A stretch of DNA of 64,000 nt from Hyphomonas sp. CY54-11-8 (GTDB taxonomy: Bacteria > Pseudomonadota > Alphaproteobacteria > Caulobacterales > Hyphomonadaceae), in assembly GCF_000682735.1 (NCBI RefSeq), contig NZ_AWFD01000003.1:1-64000 (forward strand), read 5' to 3'. Position numbers and translations under genes: made by a program. Positions 36,807-44,952 of the stretch are shown here, one piece after another. The notes under the pieces are model-generated. The model ran no database searches. It saw only the letters and a program-made list of their open reading frames with translations, and was not told the origin of the DNA. The number at the start of each line of letters is the position of its first letter. Positions within the stretch are counted from its first letter, which is position 1.

Positions 36807-36818
36807 CAGGTAGTCTGA

Positions 36819-37424
36819 TTAGACAGGCGGGCGCTCGTTCCACGCCAATATACGTGTGCCGGCATTGCACGCGACGATGCCCCAGGCACCCGTCTTGAGC
36901 TTCGGCTGCAGGCCGACGGGTACCGCATCCACGACATCCGGCAGGAACCGGGCGATGCCATTGCTGGTGACCACGAGGATGGTCTCTTCCTTCGGCAGGC
37001 GGGACGCTTCTGCGAGCAGGGATTTCCAGCCGGCGTGAATGGCGGCCTTGTCCACGGTCCAGCCATCCGGCACGCGGCTGTCTTCCTCCCAGGCGCGCAT
37101 GGCGTCTTCGCCGATACGGGCGACCACCTTCTCTTCGGCCACATTTTCGTCCGGGCCATAATCGATTTCCGTCAGGAAGGGCAGGACGGTGAGGTCGGGG
37201 CCATCCGCGCGGGCGCCGAGGATGGCAGCGGCGGTTTCCCGCGTGCGCTGAAGGGAGGAGCAATAGGCAGCACGGAAGGCTGTGTCAGCAAAGTGGCGGG
37301 AAAGCGCTTCGGCCTGTTCTGTGCCGGATCTGGAAAGCGGCAGGTCCGTTCGGCCGCCGACACGCGTGACCACATCACCTTTGTCAAACGTATTGCCATG
37401 GCGGCAGACAATGATCCGTCCCAT
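36819..37424 (-). CDS. histidine phosphatase (phosphoglycerate mutase-like) family protein
   Basis: This 201-residue protein has the phospho-His motif near the N-terminus (VCRHGNTFDKGD, catalytic His9), SSLQRTRETA with the second Arg, the acid in TEIDYG and the second His equivalent region VVTSNGIARF. The last motif has Asn-Gly in place of the usual His-Gly, so the second catalytic histidine appears missing. It could be a phosphatase with altered chemistry or a degenerate member. It is last in an operon behind kdsB, 5 bases apart, so a role in sugar-phosphate metabolism of lipopolysaccharide is possible. Confidence 0.8.
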   Translation of the reverse strand: MGRIIVCRHGNTFDKGDVVTRVGGRTDLPLSRSGTEQAEALSRHFADTAFRAAYCSSLQRTRETAAAILGARADGPDLTVLPFLTEIDYGPDENVAEEKVVARIGEDAMRAWEEDSRVPDGWTVDKAAIHAGWKSLLAEASRLPKEETILVVTSNGIARFLPDVVDAVPVGLQPKLKTGAWGIVACNAGTRILAWNERPPV

Positions 37425-37429
37425 GAGGG

Positions 37430-38239
37430 TCAGGCCTCCAGCGGGTCGCCATGCTCGGCGACGAGGCGTTCTGCAAGGGCGACATCTTCGGCCGTGTCGA
37501 TGCCGGGAATGGCGATCCGGTCCGGCTCTACCTCGACGCACTGGATGCTCATGCCGTTCTCGAGCAGGCGCAACTGCTCCAGGCCTTCGAGCTGTTCGTA
37601 ACGCCCCTCCGGCAGGCTGACATAACGGCGCAGCGCCTCCAGCCGGTAGGCATAGAGACCGATGTGGCGGCACACGGGCGACGGGTCGCCCTTCGTCCGC
37701 AAGGCTGCTTCCTTGCGCATGGCAGGGATCAGGTTCTTGGAGAACCACAAGGCGCGGCCGGTTTCATCATGGACCAGCGTGGTGCCGGAAAACGGGGTTT
37801 CCTGCTTGTGCAGGCGGAAGGCGTCCAGCGCGTCCCAGGTGAGGCGGACATAGGGGGTCGCCGCATCCGCGCCAGACTCCCTTGCGGCTTCTGCGACGGC
37901 AATCACATGGGCCGGCGGGGTGAAGGGCGAGTCGCCCTGCAGATTGACCACAACGTCCGGCGCGGCGCCCATCGCGTCTGCTGCCGCCAGCGCGCGGTCC
38001 GTGCCGGAAGGCAGGTTCGGATCCGTCATCACGACCGGGATGCCAAGCTCCCGGCAATGGGTTTCGATCCGCGCGTCGTCCGTTGCCACCACGTGCTGCG
38101 CATCGCCAAGCGCGTCCGCCGCCTTCGCAGCCATCGCCGCGACACGCGATACCATGGTGCGCCCTGCAATCATCACCAGAGGTTTGCCGGGCAGGCGAGT
38201 AGAGGCATAGCGTGCCGGGACGACAATCAGTGTGCGCAT
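37430..38239 (-). CDS. kdsB: 3-deoxy-manno-octulosonate cytidylyltransferase
   Basis: This 269-residue enzyme activates KDO as CMP-KDO for lipopolysaccharide inner-core synthesis. The N-terminal nucleotide-binding loop PARYASTRLPGKPL, ATDDARI, the VVNLQGDSPF metal-site block and CRHIGLYAYR are characteristic, with C-terminal GIDTAEDVALAE. It is slightly longer than E. coli KdsB (248). It lies 5 bases after a lipoprotein gene and 5 bases before the phosphatase gene, a tight three-gene operon. Its presence implies a KDO-containing lipopolysaccharide. Confidence 0.95.
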   Translation of the reverse strand: MRTLIVVPARYASTRLPGKPLVMIAGRTMVSRVAAMAAKAADALGDAQHVVATDDARIETHCRELGIPVVMTDPNLPSGTDRALAAADAMGAAPDVVVNLQGDSPFTPPAHVIAVAEAARESGADAATPYVRLTWDALDAFRLHKQETPFSGTTLVHDETGRALWFSKNLIPAMRKEAALRTKGDPSPVCRHIGLYAYRLEALRRYVSLPEGRYEQLEGLEQLRLLENGMSIQCVEVEPDRIAIPGIDTAEDVALAERLVAEHGDPLEA

Positions 38240-38244
38240 GTGTT

Positions 38245-38697
38245 TCAGTCCTGGTGATGCCCGTCGAGATCGAATGTTCCATCGCGCATTTCGGTCATCA
38301 CGCCGACGAAGGGGATGATCCAGCTGATGGCCTCATCGCTGACGCCCTCATCCTGAAGGAAAGCGGTCAGGGCGGGAACAAATTCCTCATGGCGGCCGCA
38401 CTGATCGACGGCAGCTTCCAGCTCCGGCAGGACAGTGCGGTTGAACGAGTCGGCGAAGGTCTGGATCCGGTTGGACTTGCGGGCGAGAGCGATGGCGACA
38501 AACGGGTCCACCTCGCCGTCTTCACGGGCGAGCCGGCGGAAGTCGTTGATCAGGCCGCGGTTTTCAGATGCGAACTTCCGCAGGATCTTGTCCGTCTTGT
38601 AGTCGATCCATTCGGCAGAGCAGGGCTCGGGTTCGACCGTCGCACAGGCTGCCAGCGGCAGCAGGAACAGGGTCAGGGCAGTCAGGCGCGGGGTCAT
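38245..38697 (-). CDS. predicted lipoprotein of unknown function
   Basis: This 150-residue protein has a signal peptide ending in the lipobox PLAAC, so Cys18 would be lipidated. The mature part is helical and acidic with three further cysteines or so (EPEPCSAEWIDYKTD, VDQCGRHEEF) and no known domain. It is the first gene of the operon with kdsB and the histidine phosphatase, which hints at envelope biogenesis. The start is supported by a basic N-terminus right before the hydrophobic core. Confidence 0.7.
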   Translation of the reverse strand: MTPRLTALTLFLLPLAACATVEPEPCSAEWIDYKTDKILRKFASENRGLINDFRRLAREDGEVDPFVAIALARKSNRIQTFADSFNRTVLPELEAAVDQCGRHEEFVPALTAFLQDEGVSDEAISWIIPFVGVMTEMRDGTFDLDGHHQD

Positions 38698-38780
38698 CCG
38701 GCAGCTCCGGTAAGTGTGTCAGAAATCGAGCGCACCCTAGAGGGGCTCGGCGGGCCTGCAAAGCCTTCGCGTTCAGACGG

Positions 38781-38810
38781 AAAAGCCCCGGCAGGTCAGT
38801 GCCGGGGCTT
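38781..38810 (-). terminator. intrinsic terminator of the blaI/blaR1-like operon
   Basis: An 11-base stem (AAGCCCCGGCA with TGCCGGGGCTT) around a 6-base loop is followed on the minus strand by a short T run. It lies 36 bases after the peptidase stop. Confidence 0.8.
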
Positions 38811-38845
38811 GGTCCTGGGATTTGAGCGCGAACGCTTACAGGAGC

Positions 38846-40795
38846 TTACTTTTCAGCGCCGTCGAGTTCGCCTTCCGGGTAGACCTGATCACGGAACGAC
38901 TTCTTTTCGACGTCGCACAGCTTCTTGCTGGAATTGATGACCGCCAAAGTGGTTGGGGACCGCAGGGCTTCGCCATCACCCTTCACGCAGGCGATCTTGA
39001 CCGTGTTCTTGCCGTTCCCGAGGTCGACGGTGCGGCTCATCACCTTCGTCTGACCATCCGCAAGGTCGGCGTCGCGGCATTCTTCCACGAGGGCATCCAG
39101 GGCGCTGGAGGTTGCGTCGATACGGAATTCGAAGTCGTCGCCGAATTTTTCGTCGATGAGCGCTTCGAGCTTGATGGATTTCTCTTCCAGACGGCTCTCC
39201 AGTTCCTCGGTCATGCGTTCGAGTTCAGGTTCAAGCTTCTGGTGCATCTCTTCTGCGCGGGTTTCGTAGACGACGGTCCATTGTTCCGCGCGTTTCTCGA
39301 ACTGTTCTCCCCATTCTTCCCATTTCTTGCCCCAGGCTTCCCAGTCCTCGTCGGACATTTCGCCGTCGAACTGGACGTCGAAATCTTCGTTGAAGTCCAT
39401 GACGATGGGCAAGTCGTTCAGCTCGGCCATGAGGGCCTGGAACTCTGCGTCGTCTTCCATGGAGAAATTCATTTCGGGAAGGTTCGATGTAATCTTGGCG
39501 GTGAGCTTGGTGATCAGCCTGCCTTCCTCAGCCATTTCCTGGGACAGCCGGTTGATCTCCGCAGTGAATTCGGGACCAGGCTCGATGCCTTCAAAAGGCT
39601 CGCCAAGGACAATGATCTGGCGGTCAGGGATCATCTTGCCATTCACGTAGGCGGTGCCGTTCTCGATCCGCAGTTCATGGTGATCGCGTTCGCCTGCATT
39701 AGCCGGGACCGAGGAGGTCGCGATCAGGGCGGCTGCCCCGATGACAGCGGTTGCGGTGCCACCGGCGAGGCGGCGGGTGCGGGTCGGAACCGGATGAGTC
39801 ATGCGGCTGAGGCGCTCCTTCAGGGCATGCGTCAAAGGCAGGCCCGCGCCAACAGGCAGGCGCTCCTGCGAGGCCGACTTCACAGCCTTGATCAGCGTGG
39901 CGCCATAAGCGTGCGGCGAAGCGGTGCCCGTCTTCAGCACGTCTGCATCACAGGCGGCTTCCTGGTCCGTGCGGAATGCGCGGTGGGCGTAGTAGGCCAG
40001 CGGATTGAACCACATGCAGGCAATGAAGAACTCTGCCAGCTGCAGGGCCCAGAGATCGCCGCGCCGGACATGGGTCAGCTCGTGGGCGAGGGCAGCGCGC
40101 TGCTGGGTGTCGTCATAATCCGTCTCGAACCATGCCGGCAGCAAGACGACCGGGCGGAAAAGGCCGGTCACAAGCGGGCCGGACGAAATGAAGCTGGAGG
40201 CGATCACCGGCAGGCGCTTCAGGCCGACCTGCATGGCAACCTGCTGTGAAATGCGCTGCAGGCGGGGCGACACGTTCACGGCTTCCCGCTTCACGGTCTG
40301 CATGAACACGTGCTGGCGCCAAAGGCTGAGACCGAAGGCAATCAAAGCTCCGCCTGCCCAGACAAGGAACAAGCCGGGCACCAGCAAGACTGACAATGTG
40401 TCTATCAAGGTAGGGGAAGGTGCCAGACCGCTCGCGATCACGCTTTCCGCCAGAGGAGGGGCGGGCATGACGGTCGGGGCAGACGGAGAAGTGACGAGTA
40501 CCGGAAGGATCGCTTCCGGTGCTGAGGCAGCTGCGAACACGCTTGCCGGTTCCGCAGCGGCTTCAGATGACGCGGATTTGGGCAAGCCCAACAGGGGCAT
40601 CAGGGAAACCGGAACCTGTAGCGGCGGAAGGACCAGGCGGGCCAGCGGCAGGGCCCAAAGGGCATAGGCAACGCCCGCACCGAAATGCTTGGCAACCGGC
40701 CGACGGACAAAAAGGATGAGGCCGATCAGCACGGAGACAGCCAGAACGGTCTGCAAGGCCGATGTCATGTCAGGAAGGAAAGTTGCGCCGTTCAT
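38846..40795 (-). CDS. BlaR1/MecR1-like M56 membrane metallopeptidase with acidic C-terminal domain
   Basis: This 649-residue protein has membrane helices near 12-30, 41-58, 132-158 and 345-362. The cytoplasmic M56 peptidase domain has the zinc motif HELTH (238-242) and the third ligand region in DQEAACDA (E279). As in BlaR1, it is paired with a BlaI repressor and should cleave it on signal. The C-terminal 280 residues, predicted periplasmic, contain no penicillin-binding motifs (no SxxK domain). They are instead highly acidic and helical with many Trp and Glu (DEDWEAWGKKWEEWGEQFEKR in parts). The signal is therefore unlikely to be a beta-lactam acylating the sensor. It overlaps blaI by four bases. 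Confidence 0.87.
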   Translation of the reverse strand: MNGATFLPDMTSALQTVLAVSVLIGLILFVRRPVAKHFGAGVAYALWALPLARLVLPPLQVPVSLMPLLGLPKSASSEAAAEPASVFAAASAPEAILPVLVTSPSAPTVMPAPPLAESVIASGLAPSPTLIDTLSVLLVPGLFLVWAGGALIAFGLSLWRQHVFMQTVKREAVNVSPRLQRISQQVAMQVGLKRLPVIASSFISSGPLVTGLFRPVVLLPAWFETDYDDTQQRAALAHELTHVRRGDLWALQLAEFFIACMWFNPLAYYAHRAFRTDQEAACDADVLKTGTASPHAYGATLIKAVKSASQERLPVGAGLPLTHALKERLSRMTHPVPTRTRRLAGGTATAVIGAAALIATSSVPANAGERDHHELRIENGTAYVNGKMIPDRQIIVLGEPFEGIEPGPEFTAEINRLSQEMAEEGRLITKLTAKITSNLPEMNFSMEDDAEFQALMAELNDLPIVMDFNEDFDVQFDGEMSDEDWEAWGKKWEEWGEQFEKRAEQWTVVYETRAEEMHQKLEPELERMTEELESRLEEKSIKLEALIDEKFGDDFEFRIDATSSALDALVEECRDADLADGQTKVMSRTVDLGNGKNTVKIACVKGDGEALRSPTTLAVINSSKKLCDVEKKSFRDQVYPEGELDGAEK

Positions 40796-41154
40796 TTCTT
40801 CAGATCCCCCAGCAGGCGTTCCAGTTCTTCAATGTCTTCCGGTGTCAGGCCGCGCGTATCCGCCAAGTGTGCGACCAGTGGTGCTGCCCGGCCGGAGAAA
40901 ACGCGGTCCACGAACTGGCCGGCAGCTTTCGCCTTGTAGGCGCCCTCTTCAATGATGGGGTGATAGAGATAGCGGCGGCCATCTTCCTCCGTGCGAAGGG
41001 CGCCTTTCTCGACCAGGCGCGCCAGCAGGGTTTTCACGGTGCGGCTGGTCCAGTCTTTCTCATCGCCCAATGCCTCATGAACGTCGGATGCGGCGAGGCC
41101 CGGCGTCTGCCAGAGCACGCTCATCACATCGAGTTCGGCGGCGGAAATTTTCAT
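40792..41154 (-). CDS. BlaI/MecI-family transcriptional repressor
   Basis: This 120-residue winged-helix repressor matches BlaI/MecI/CopY: N-terminal ISAAELDVMSVLWQTPGLAASDVHEAL, recognition region DWTSRTVKTLLARLVEKGAL and wing EEDGRRYLYHPII, then a C-terminal dimerisation part with the peptidase-sensitive region. It sits first in the operon with the M56 peptidase (four-base overlap). Two BlaI-like operators lie just upstream, so it is probably autoregulated and released by cleavage. A GTG directly before the ATG is an alternative start. Confidence 0.93.
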   Translation of the reverse strand: MKISAAELDVMSVLWQTPGLAASDVHEALGDEKDWTSRTVKTLLARLVEKGALRTEEDGRRYLYHPIIEEGAYKAKAAGQFVDRVFSGRAAPLVAHLADTRGLTPEDIEELERLLGDLKK

Positions 41155-41173
41155 CACTGGGACTCCCCGGTAA

Positions 41174-41189
41174 GACTACGAATGTGGTC
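41174..41189. promoter_or_regulatory. BlaI-type operator 1
   Basis: GACTACGAATGTGGTC is a palindrome of the form GACTAC-N4-GTGGTC, close to the GACTACA-TGTAGTC pattern of BlaI/MecI/CopY operators. It lies 19 bases before the blaI start. Confidence 0.7.
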
Positions 41190-41198
41190 ATAAGGTAT

Positions 41199-41214
41199 GA
41201 CTACAAGCGTGGTC
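41199..41214. promoter_or_regulatory. BlaI-type operator 2
   Basis: GACTACAAGCGTGGTC repeats the GACTAC-N4-GTGGTC palindrome 25 bases centre to centre from operator 1. The shared arms and different spacer show that the arms are what is kept. Confidence 0.7.
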
Positions 41215-41363
41215 AATGAGTTTCTTTGCAGAGTTGCGTGACAAGTTCGTAAGGTCAGGCTTTGATGCACCGCGCCTGCGTGAGCGGCTTCAATTCAGGG
41301 AAGCGCTCCTGTAGGAGAAGAGGGAGTGTCCCGGGGCCGGGGCCAGAGTGAGGGTAAAGGTAG

Positions 41364-42110
41364 ATGAACCGAAGGATGCTGGGAGCGCTGAGCCTGGCGC
41401 TTCTCACGGCTGGCTGTGCTGAAACCGGGACAAGCGGCGAGTTTGGCCGCGTACTGGGAGAGGTCCTTGGTTCCGCCACCACACCAGAATCCCAGAGTGC
41501 TCTGAGCATTGCCGAGATCGATGCGGGCCTGCGCGAAGCACTGACCGTCGGCACAAATCTGGTCGCCAACCAGTTGGGCCAGACGAACGGATATTATGGC
41601 GACCCGAAAATCCGCATCCCGCTTCCCAAGACCTATCGGAGCATCCAGTCGAACCTCGCCAAGGTCGGCGCCAGCGGACCGCTTGATGATCTTGAGCTGC
41701 GCATGAACCGCGCGGCGGAGGATTCGGTGCCGGAGGCGCAGGCCCTGATTCTCGGTGCCATCCGCAACATGACGATCAGCGACGCGCTGAACATTCTGAA
41801 TGGCGGGGACACGGCAGCGACGGATTACCTGCGATCCAGGACGGAAACCCAGTTGCGCGCCGCCTTCACCCCCTATGCCCGGGATGCCCTGTCGAAGTCC
41901 GGTGCATTCACGGCAATGGAAGGCGTTGCTGCGCAGTATGGCGCTGGCGGAATCACCTCCAGCCTGCAGGCGGATCTGACCGCCCACGCGGTGGACTACG
42001 GCCTCGATGGCATTTTCCTTTATGTTGCCCAGGAAGAGAAAAAGATCCGGGAGAACCCGGTGGCGCGAACGACAGAGCTGCTGCGGCGCGTGTTCGGGAA
42101 CCGCGGCTGA
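41364..42110 (+). CDS. DUF4197 family lipoprotein
   Basis: This 248-residue protein has a signal peptide with lipobox LLTAGC (Cys18). The mature part fits DUF4197: SIAEIDAGLREALTVGTNLVANQL, YYGDPKIRIPLPKTY, DDLELRMNRAAEDSVPEA and DGIFLYVAQEEKKIRENP near the C-terminus. The family is periplasmic or outer-membrane-anchored and of unknown role. Its stop overlaps the start of the alpha/beta hydrolase gene by one base. Confidence 0.88.
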   Translation: MNRRMLGALSLALLTAGCAETGTSGEFGRVLGEVLGSATTPESQSALSIAEIDAGLREALTVGTNLVANQLGQTNGYYGDPKIRIPLPKTYRSIQSNLAKVGASGPLDDLELRMNRAAEDSVPEAQALILGAIRNMTISDALNILNGGDTAATDYLRSRTETQLRAAFTPYARDALSKSGAFTAMEGVAAQYGAGGITSSLQADLTAHAVDYGLDGIFLYVAQEEKKIRENPVARTTELLRRVFGNRG

Positions 42111-43087
42111 TGCGTCGTTTTGCAACTGAGATGAAAGCCGGCGGCAAACTGGCCGGGATCGAGTTCGGCGATCCGATCAAGCCCTTCGCGGCGGTCTGGA
42201 TCCACGCCACCGGCTTCAATGCCATGACATACCAGTCCCTGCTGGCACCGCTTGGCCTGCGCCAGCGCGTGGCGGCACTGGACATGCGCGGGCATGGCCG
42301 CTCGACCATGCCGGCAAAACCGGGCCGCATGAAATCCTGGCACCGCTACCGCGATGACGTGATCGAATGGCTTGAGAGGGAAGCGCCGCATGGCGTCGTG
42401 CTGAGCGGCCATTCCATGGGGGCGACCGTGGCGCTGCTGGTCGCGGGCAAGCGGCCCGACCTCGTCAAAGGCCTTGTCCTGGCCGATCCGGTGATCATGC
42501 CGCGCGTCTATTATTTCTGGAAGCACGTCTTCCCGCCGGTCACCTGGATCGCCAACCGGAACATGCTGGCGCGCGGGGCGAAGAAGCGGCGGGCGGAGTT
42601 TCCGGCGTTCCGTGAGGCGCTGGAATCCTATACCGGACGCGGGGCGTTCACGACCTGGCGCGAGCCGTTCCTGGCAGACTATCTCCTGGACGGGATCGAC
42701 CGGGTCGATCACAATGGCGCCCAGAGTGAGGATCAGGTCTGGCGTCTGACCTGCGATCCGAAATGGGAATCGGCAACGTTTGCCGCACAGCGGAACCAGC
42801 CCTGGCGGGCCCTCAGAAAGGTGCGCAAGCACAAGATTCCGATCATCGTGCTCAGGCCGAACCGGTCTTCGGTCATCTCCCCGAAAGTGCGGGCACAGAT
42901 CATCCTGATGAATCAGGCCTTGATGATGAAGGGCGTGCGCGGGACGTCCCACTTCCTGCCGATGGAAGCGCCCTATGAAGTGCGCGATGCGCTATCCGCC
43001 TTCATCGCGCGGCTGGTCGAGCGGTTTACGCTGGAAGAGGATTCGGACGTGTCTCGCTCTCTCAGCATCCGCCGCCGCAGGGCGTAG
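42110..43087 (+). CDS. alpha/beta hydrolase
   Basis: This 325-residue alpha/beta-hydrolase has the oxyanion-side motif WIHATGFNAMTY (an unusual Ala-Thr in place of HGxG), the strand DMRGHGRST and the nucleophile elbow SGHSMGA, with a catalytic His probably in GTSHFLPMEAP. The acid is less clear. The substrate is unknown. No signal peptide is present, so it is cytoplasmic, and it is co-translated with the DUF4197 lipoprotein. Confidence 0.82.
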   Translation: MRRFATEMKAGGKLAGIEFGDPIKPFAAVWIHATGFNAMTYQSLLAPLGLRQRVAALDMRGHGRSTMPAKPGRMKSWHRYRDDVIEWLEREAPHGVVLSGHSMGATVALLVAGKRPDLVKGLVLADPVIMPRVYYFWKHVFPPVTWIANRNMLARGAKKRRAEFPAFREALESYTGRGAFTTWREPFLADYLLDGIDRVDHNGAQSEDQVWRLTCDPKWESATFAAQRNQPWRALRKVRKHKIPIIVLRPNRSSVISPKVRAQIILMNQALMMKGVRGTSHFLPMEAPYEVRDALSAFIARLVERFTLEEDSDVSRSLSIRRRRA

Positions 43088-43096
43088 TAGCCGCCT

Positions 43097-43579
43097 TTAC
43101 CAGAGTGGCCGGTCGGGGGAGGCTGACTGCGCCAGTTTCTCCATCAGGCGCGTCAGCTCCTGGCGCTCTTCGGGCGTCAACACGGATTCCAGTGCCTGTT
43201 CTTCTGACATCGCCATCGGCACGATGTCGTCGTACACGGACTTTCCGGCAGGCGTGAGAAACAGCATCGAGCGCCGCGCGTCCTCTTCAGAGGATTTCCG
43301 CTCAAGATAGCCCACCTCGATCAGCCCGGCGACTGCGCGGCTGACGGCGACCTTGTCCATTGCTGTGCGTTGCCCGATTTCTGTGGCGCTGATGCCCGGC
43401 GTATCTCCCGTCACTGCCATGACGCGCCACTGCCAGATCGAGAGGCCGAATTCGCGGTCGTAAAGCTCTGCGATCCGCCGCGAGATCGTGTTGGACAGCA
43501 CGGACAGGCGATAGGGCAGGAATTCACGCAGTCGCAGCTGAGGGGTCCGGGAGGGTTCGGGCATGGCGGGTCCATTCAT
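43097..43579 (-). CDS. MarR-family regulator, probably of tyrosine catabolism
   Basis: This 160-residue regulator has the MarR winged helix (LSIWQWRVMAVTGDTPGISATEIGQRTAMDKVAVSRAVAGLIEVGYLERKSSEEDARRS, in parts 48-110). It is divergent from the 4-hydroxyphenylpyruvate dioxygenase operon with 69 bases between starts, in which an 18-base palindrome lies. It most likely controls the operon in response to an aromatic acid intermediate. Known MarR proteins such as HpcR/HpaR act on similar hydroxyphenylacetate pathways. Confidence 0.9.
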   Translation of the reverse strand: MNGPAMPEPSRTPQLRLREFLPYRLSVLSNTISRRIAELYDREFGLSIWQWRVMAVTGDTPGISATEIGQRTAMDKVAVSRAVAGLIEVGYLERKSSEEDARRSMLFLTPAGKSVYDDIVPMAMSEEQALESVLTPEERQELTRLMEKLAQSASPDRPLW

Positions 43580-43600
43580 ACTTGCCTTGACGGCAATAAA

Positions 43601-43618
43601 TAGTTACATATGAAACTA
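43601..43618. promoter_or_regulatory. probable MarR operator
   Basis: TAGTTACATATGAAACTA is an 18-base palindrome with a CATATG core and one mismatched pair. It lies 21 bases upstream of marR and 30 bases upstream of hppD, in the centre of the divergent promoter. Confidence 0.65.
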
Positions 43619-43648
43619 AATCTGATTATCACAATAGGGAGAGAACCC

Positions 43649-44740
43649 ATGGCCGACCTGTTTGACAACCCTGCAGGCCTCGACGGTTTTGAGTTCATCG
43701 AGTTTTCAGCCCCGGAAAAAGGCGTGCTGGAGCCGGTTTTCGAGACGATGGGCTTCACCAAAGTCGCCCGCCACCGCTCGAAAGATGTGGAGCTTTGGCG
43801 CCAGGGCGGCATCAACCTGATCACCAATTACGAGCCGAAATCTGCCGCCTGGTATTTCTCGCGCGAGCACGGGCCCTCTGCCTGCGGCATGGGCTTCCGC
43901 GTGCGCGACGCCCGCAAGGCCTACAAGCATTTGCTGGAGCAGGGCGCCGAGCCAGTGCACGTCCAGACCGGCCCGATGGAGCTGCACATTCCCGGCATCC
44001 GCGGCATTGGCAATTCGATCATCTACCTGATCGACCGCTATGGCGACGGGCTCGACATTTACGACATCGATTTCGAATATCTGCCGGAGGTGGAGAAGCA
44101 CCCGGTTGGCGCAGGTTTCAAGCTGATCGATCACCTGACTCATAACGTCTATGGCGGGCGGATGACGTACTGGGCGGACTTCTACGAGAAGCTCTTCAAT
44201 TTCCAGGAAATCCGCTATTTCGACATCAAGGGCGAGTATACGGGCCTCACCTCCAAGGCGCTGACGGCGCCGGACGGCAAGATCCGCATCCCGCTCAACG
44301 AAGAAGGCAAGAGCGGCGGCGGCCAGATCGAGGAATTTCTGCGGGAGTTCAACGGCGAGGGCATCCAGCACATCGCCCTGATCTGCGACGATCTCTATGC
44401 CTGCTATGACAGCCTGAAACAGAAGGGCGTGCCCTTCATGACCGCGCCGCCGGCAGCCTATTATGAGATGCTGGACGAGCGCCTGCCGGGGCATGGCGAG
44501 GATGTCGAAGGCCTGAAATCCCGCGGCCTCTTGCTGGACGGCACGACCGAGGGCGGCCAGCCGCGTCTCCTGCTCCAGATCTTTGCCCAGGCCCAGATCG
44601 GCCCGGTCTTCTTCGAGTTCATCCAGCGCAAGGGCGACTACAAGGAAGGCTTCGGCGAAGGCAACTTCAAGGCCTTGTTTGAATCCATGGAACGTGACCA
44701 GATCCAGCGAGGTGCATTGAAGGTCGAAGAGGACGCATGA
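43649..44740 (+). CDS. hppD: 4-hydroxyphenylpyruvate dioxygenase
   Basis: This 363-residue Fe(II) enzyme converts 4-hydroxyphenylpyruvate to homogentisate, the second step of tyrosine degradation. It has two vicinal-oxygen-chelate domains, with the facial triad H162 (IDHLTHNV), H241 (IQHIAL) and E323 (FFEFIQR). The C-terminal helix [14 protein letters not shown], which gates the active site in HPPD, is present. Length and the substrate-pocket segments match HPPD rather than hydroxymandelate synthase. The ATG at 43649 follows GGGAGAG; the in-frame start at 43610 lies inside the operator. It leads an operon ending at 46517. Confidence 0.95.
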   Translation: MADLFDNPAGLDGFEFIEFSAPEKGVLEPVFETMGFTKVARHRSKDVELWRQGGINLITNYEPKSAAWYFSREHGPSACGMGFRVRDARKAYKHLLEQGAEPVHVQTGPMELHIPGIRGIGNSIIYLIDRYGDGLDIYDIDFEYLPEVEKHPVGAGFKLIDHLTHNVYGGRMTYWADFYEKLFNFQEIRYFDIKGEYTGLTSKALTAPDGKIRIPLNEEGKSGGGQIEEFLREFNGEGIQHIALICDDLYACYDSLKQKGVPFMTAPPAAYYEMLDERLPGHGEDVEGLKSRGLLLDGTTEGGQPRLLLQIFAQAQIGPVFFEFIQRKGDYKEGFGEGNFKALFESMERDQIQRGALKVEEDA

Positions 44741-44952
44741 GCGAGCCGAAAAAGAAAGTTCAGCTGTCCCCGGTCGGCGAAGGCCTGATCGGAGCCGTGG
44801 CCGGCACGGTTGTCGGTGTCATCCTGTGGCGCATCGGCGTGATTTCGGCTCCGGCCATTCCCGGCGTCACGCTGGGCCTCGGTATCGGCAGCTGGTTCAA
44901 TGCCTGGCGGCGCGCAAAGAACGCCGCGAAAGAAAAGGGAGATACCAAATGA
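44737..44952 (+). CDS. small membrane protein in the hppD operon
   Basis: This 71-residue protein has a charged N-terminus, one long or two short hydrophobic segments (about 13-52, Gly/Val/Ile-rich) and a basic C-terminus ([12 protein letters not shown]). It overlaps the hppD stop by four bases and the next start by four bases (ATGA both sides), so it is translated with the pathway enzymes. No domain is recognised. It could be a transporter subunit or a membrane tether, but neither is shown. Confidence 0.6.
   Translation: MSEPKKKVQLSPVGEGLIGAVAGTVVGVILWRIGVISAPAIPGVTLGLGIGSWFNAWRRAKNAAKEKGDTK

Noticed and set aside
38822-40249. A 475-codon plus-strand open frame opposite the BlaR1-like gene
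   Set aside because: Antisense shadow; its Phe/Leu/His-rich sequence mirrors the acidic coding strand and shows no domain.
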